A stretch of 64,000 nt of DNA from Petrosia ficiformis (lineage: Eukaryota; Porifera; Demospongiae; Haplosclerida; Petrosiidae). This document shows positions 62,601 through 64,000 of this stretch, piece after piece. Under the pieces are notes generated by a model. The model did not search any database. It was not told the DNA's origin and was given only the letters and a program-made list of their open reading frames with translations. The translations under genes were made by a program, and so were the position numbers. The first letter of the stretch is position 1. The number at the start of each line of letters is the position of its first letter. The DNA is taken from positions 546,001-610,000 of the forward strand of contig OX345652.1 in NCBI GenBank assembly GCA_947044365.1. Reading direction: 5' to 3'.

Positions 62601-63526
62601 AATACATCTGTACTTTATATGTTTATAATGGAAACTAAAAAATTATATTTTCCATTAGTAACATAATAATTTTGGCTTCCTAAGTTACTCTCATTATTAA
62701 TACATCATGTAAAAGGCACTTTTAAGCAGATGAGACCTGCTTTATCCGGTTAAAACATGTTTTCACGATATGCAAAATCAGTAGTTTCAGATTGAGCCAA
62801 AACTGTTTCTAGAGTTAGATAATGATGTCCTCATTATGTTTACAAAGTGGTTTTGATCAATAATATTATCTGTTAGAACCGTGAGCATTTTAATATTCTC
62901 TCCAAATTCAACTAAAAGTCATAATGCCTTACTAAAAGGGATTTTTCTGGAAAAGATCTCTTCTTGTAAATTAGGGTCACACATACTCATCTATTACAAT
63001 TTTTTAAATATAAAACTCTTCTTTCAGAATTTGGCAATATCAACCGCAAATCGTAATAATTGCTGTATTATTATTGCTAATGATCCTGATGCTGATAGAC
63101 TGGCTTTAGCAGAGAAGGTACCCAGTAACAATGGAGAAGACACTGGTCATTGGAGAGTATTTAATGGTAATGAAACTGGGGCTCTTTTGGCATGGTGGGC
63201 GTTAGAAAACTTTAAGAAAAAGAATCCATCATTTGATGGTAAGAAAATGAATAGTGTGATCATTATAATATCTATGATAAAATGTGTGTGTATTACCATA
63301 GCAACCATATGGTGACATCACTTAGTCATGGTGTACTGTTGAGAGACCAAAACAATAATTATAATATGATTTGTATTGTAGAATGAGTGCCTTGTGAATC
63401 TCCAGAGCTCATTATTCATATTTCATTTTATCAATTTTTTAAGGTTCTAAGGTTCATATGATATGCAGTACTGTATCATCAAAACTATTAAGATCTATGG
63501 CCGCTATTGAAGGGATCCAATTTGAA
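58098..63526 (+). CDS. PGM2: Phosphoglucomutase-2 (phosphopentomutase), 3'-incomplete
   Basis: Ten exons in phase, 389 residues so far: 58098-58154, 58262-58361, 58672-58739, 59322-59416, 59755-59839, 60024-60131, 60394-60687, 61434-61499, 63028-63238, 63444-63526, with a GTAAGT donor leading out of the window. The enzyme belongs to the alpha-D-phosphohexomutase family. PGM2 members interconvert ribose-1-/ribose-5-phosphate and also glucose phosphates in the cytosol. Visible motifs are [20 protein letters not shown] near the N-terminus, the catalytic phosphoserine loop [16 protein letters not shown] (Ser153), [12 protein letters not shown], the Mg-binding DPDADR (Asp310, 312, 314) and the sugar-binding loop [13 protein letters not shown]. 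The family length is about 610 residues, so roughly 220 C-terminal residues, including the phosphate-binding domain, lie beyond the right edge. Confidence 0.95.
58415..58570. repeat. (TA)n and (GGTA)n microsatellites
   Basis: A (TA)n tract followed by GTAGGTAGGT repeats in PGM2 intron 2. Confidence 0.95.
59417..59575. repeat. (TATG)n microsatellite
   Basis: TATG tetranucleotides starting almost at the donor of the 59322-59416 exon. Confidence 0.95.
59636..59672. repeat. (GAAA)n microsatellite
   Basis: Nine GAAA units in PGM2 intron 4. Confidence 0.95.
60178..60382. repeat. (CCCT)n-type polypyrimidine tract
   Basis: About 200 nt of CTCCCTCCCT-rich sequence running up to the acceptor of the 60394-60687 exon. 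It is an exceptionally long polypyrimidine tract, and the complementary strand is G-rich. Confidence 0.9.
60765..60949. mobile_element. 185-bp TIR element containing a tRNA-like sequence
   Basis: The terminal inverted repeat GCTAAATTCTATGA (60765-60778) is matched by its exact complement at 60936-60949. The homology continues inward through CTGAAAGA. The interior carries the tRNA-like segment at 60832-60903. It sits in PGM2 intron 7. Confidence 0.7.
60832..60903 (+). other. tRNA-like cloverleaf with Pol III boxes (tRNA pseudogene or SINE head)
   Basis: The sequence folds as a tRNA: acceptor GTTGTTG with TGACTAC (one mismatch, two wobbles), D stem GCTC/GAGC, anticodon arm CTGGT/GTCAG, T arm CTGGG/CCCAG with loop TTTGATT. 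The A box is TAGCTCATTGGTGAGAGC and the B box is GGTTTGATTCC. The loop position before the anticodon is G instead of the usual T, and the putative anticodon would be CTG. A functional tRNA is therefore unlikely. Confidence 0.6.
61468..62000. repeat. 73-bp tandem repeat containing the PGM2 exon-8 splice donor
   Basis: The first unit includes the last 32 nt of the 61434-61499 exon, its GTAAGT donor and the start of the intron. It is followed by at least four near-identical units beginning at 61541, 61614, 61687 and 61760, and decayed ones to about 62000. Each good copy keeps GGGGAATCAGCCTTAGTAAG. Confidence 0.95.
62055..62168. repeat. 34-bp tandem repeat
   Basis: Three units containing CAGTAATTGTGTACTCAACA and CCACAGTAGTGAGA in PGM2 intron 8. 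Confidence 0.9.
62169..63027. other. PGM2 intron 8, remainder
   Basis: AT-rich, with no gene. A short piece of the TTAGTTAACTAAA dispersed family (CTAAAAGTCATAATGCCTTA) lies at about 62912-62945. Confidence 0.5.
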
Positions 63527-63626
63527 GTAAGTGTAGAACTAACTCATGTATTAATATTTACAATAATGTTAATAGTTAGACAAAGTACATACAATATTAT
63601 TACCTTATGAGTTAATCTGTACATTA

Positions 63627-64000
63627 GTGCTGTCCGGTATGGCGATATTCACCAATACTGACGGTATCACTGCAAAACGATACAAGTATCTGGGTGGAAC
63701 GGTAAATCGATATTATTACTTTTTAAAAAGTATAATCAGATATTTCCGGTCATTTTTCATGTGATCGTATACGTTTGTCAAAGAACTCAAGATGAACGAC
63801 TTACCTGGTTCCAGCAGAACGTGTATTCAGCTCTGCAGGGCACATTGTCTCCTAACAACGTAATTCACTGAAACTAGACAAGGTTGATAGACTTGCATTC
63901 TTAGCTAAATACCTTTAACTTGACCTTTAAGTAGTATTTCAGTATTTTATCATTAGTGTATTGGTTCCCTCAGACATCCATGAATATTTGATTGTATATC
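63627..64000. mobile_element. hAT transposon remnant, partial at the window edge
   Basis: From about 63627 the sequence TTAGTGCTGTCCGGTATGGC followed by GATATTCACC and further CGATA/CGGTA motifs looks like a hAT terminal region. It is followed within ~180 bp by the transposase C-terminal coding remnant at 63805-63918. This suggests an internally deleted hAT element. The right end was not identified. Confidence 0.55.
63805..63918 (+). pseudogene. hAT transposase C-terminal (dimerisation) remnant
   Basis: The frame reads LVPAERVFSSAGHIVS, one stop codon (TAA at 63853-63855), then QRNSLKLDKVDRLAFLAKYL and a stop. This is the conserved hAT dimerisation signature (ERVFS-AG-IVS, then VDRL-FL). The internal stop and the lack of upstream transposase sequence mark it as dead. 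Confidence 0.75.

Overview
The window looks like a piece of a compact, AT-rich metazoan genome. Introns are short with GT/AG borders, no bacterial operons are seen, and microsatellites and minisatellites are very dense. The gene content (a grainyhead factor, TMEM272-like membrane proteins, a filamin-NHL protein of the type expanded in sponges, neutral ceramidase, PGM2) suggests a demosponge, possibly Amphimedon. That assignment is inference from protein style and genome texture; no search was run.

Layout. 647-5519 (+): a protein with two SH3 domains, 5' end probably outside the window. 6176-7462 (+): an intronless filamin-NHL gene. 7812-14843 (-): a complete 18-exon neutral ceramidase. It is head to head, across a short GC-rich promoter, with 15142-18550 (+), the first of a tandem group of small cysteine-rich membrane proteins (15.1-27 kb). 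Two are TMEM272-like (15142-18550, 18870-21492), one is a related four-TM type (21946-25275), and one is a truncated relative (26062-26963). 27-37.7 kb is largely gene-free and filled with tandem arrays, a hAT-like MITE and an exon-like duplicated block near 36 kb. 37767-39599 (-): a low-complexity protein with five 27-residue repeats. 39733-40359 (+): a decayed copy of the filamin-NHL gene. 41476-57646 (-): a 16-exon grainyhead-like transcription factor whose first coding exon lies 7.9 kb from the second. It shares an approximately 450-bp divergent promoter with 58098-63526 (+), phosphoglucomutase-2, which runs off the right edge. The last 400 bases hold a broken hAT transposon.

All exon chains of the ceramidase, grainyhead and PGM2 genes were assembled by hand. 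Every reading phase agrees across the junctions, which is the main support for these models. The genes do not form one pathway. The linked themes are the tandem membrane-protein family, two head-to-head gene pairs, and strong repeat turnover: a MITE whose internal segment became a 32-bp satellite, three satellites sharing one core, a tandemly amplified splice donor in PGM2, and an intron array dense in MEF2-type sites inside the grainyhead gene.
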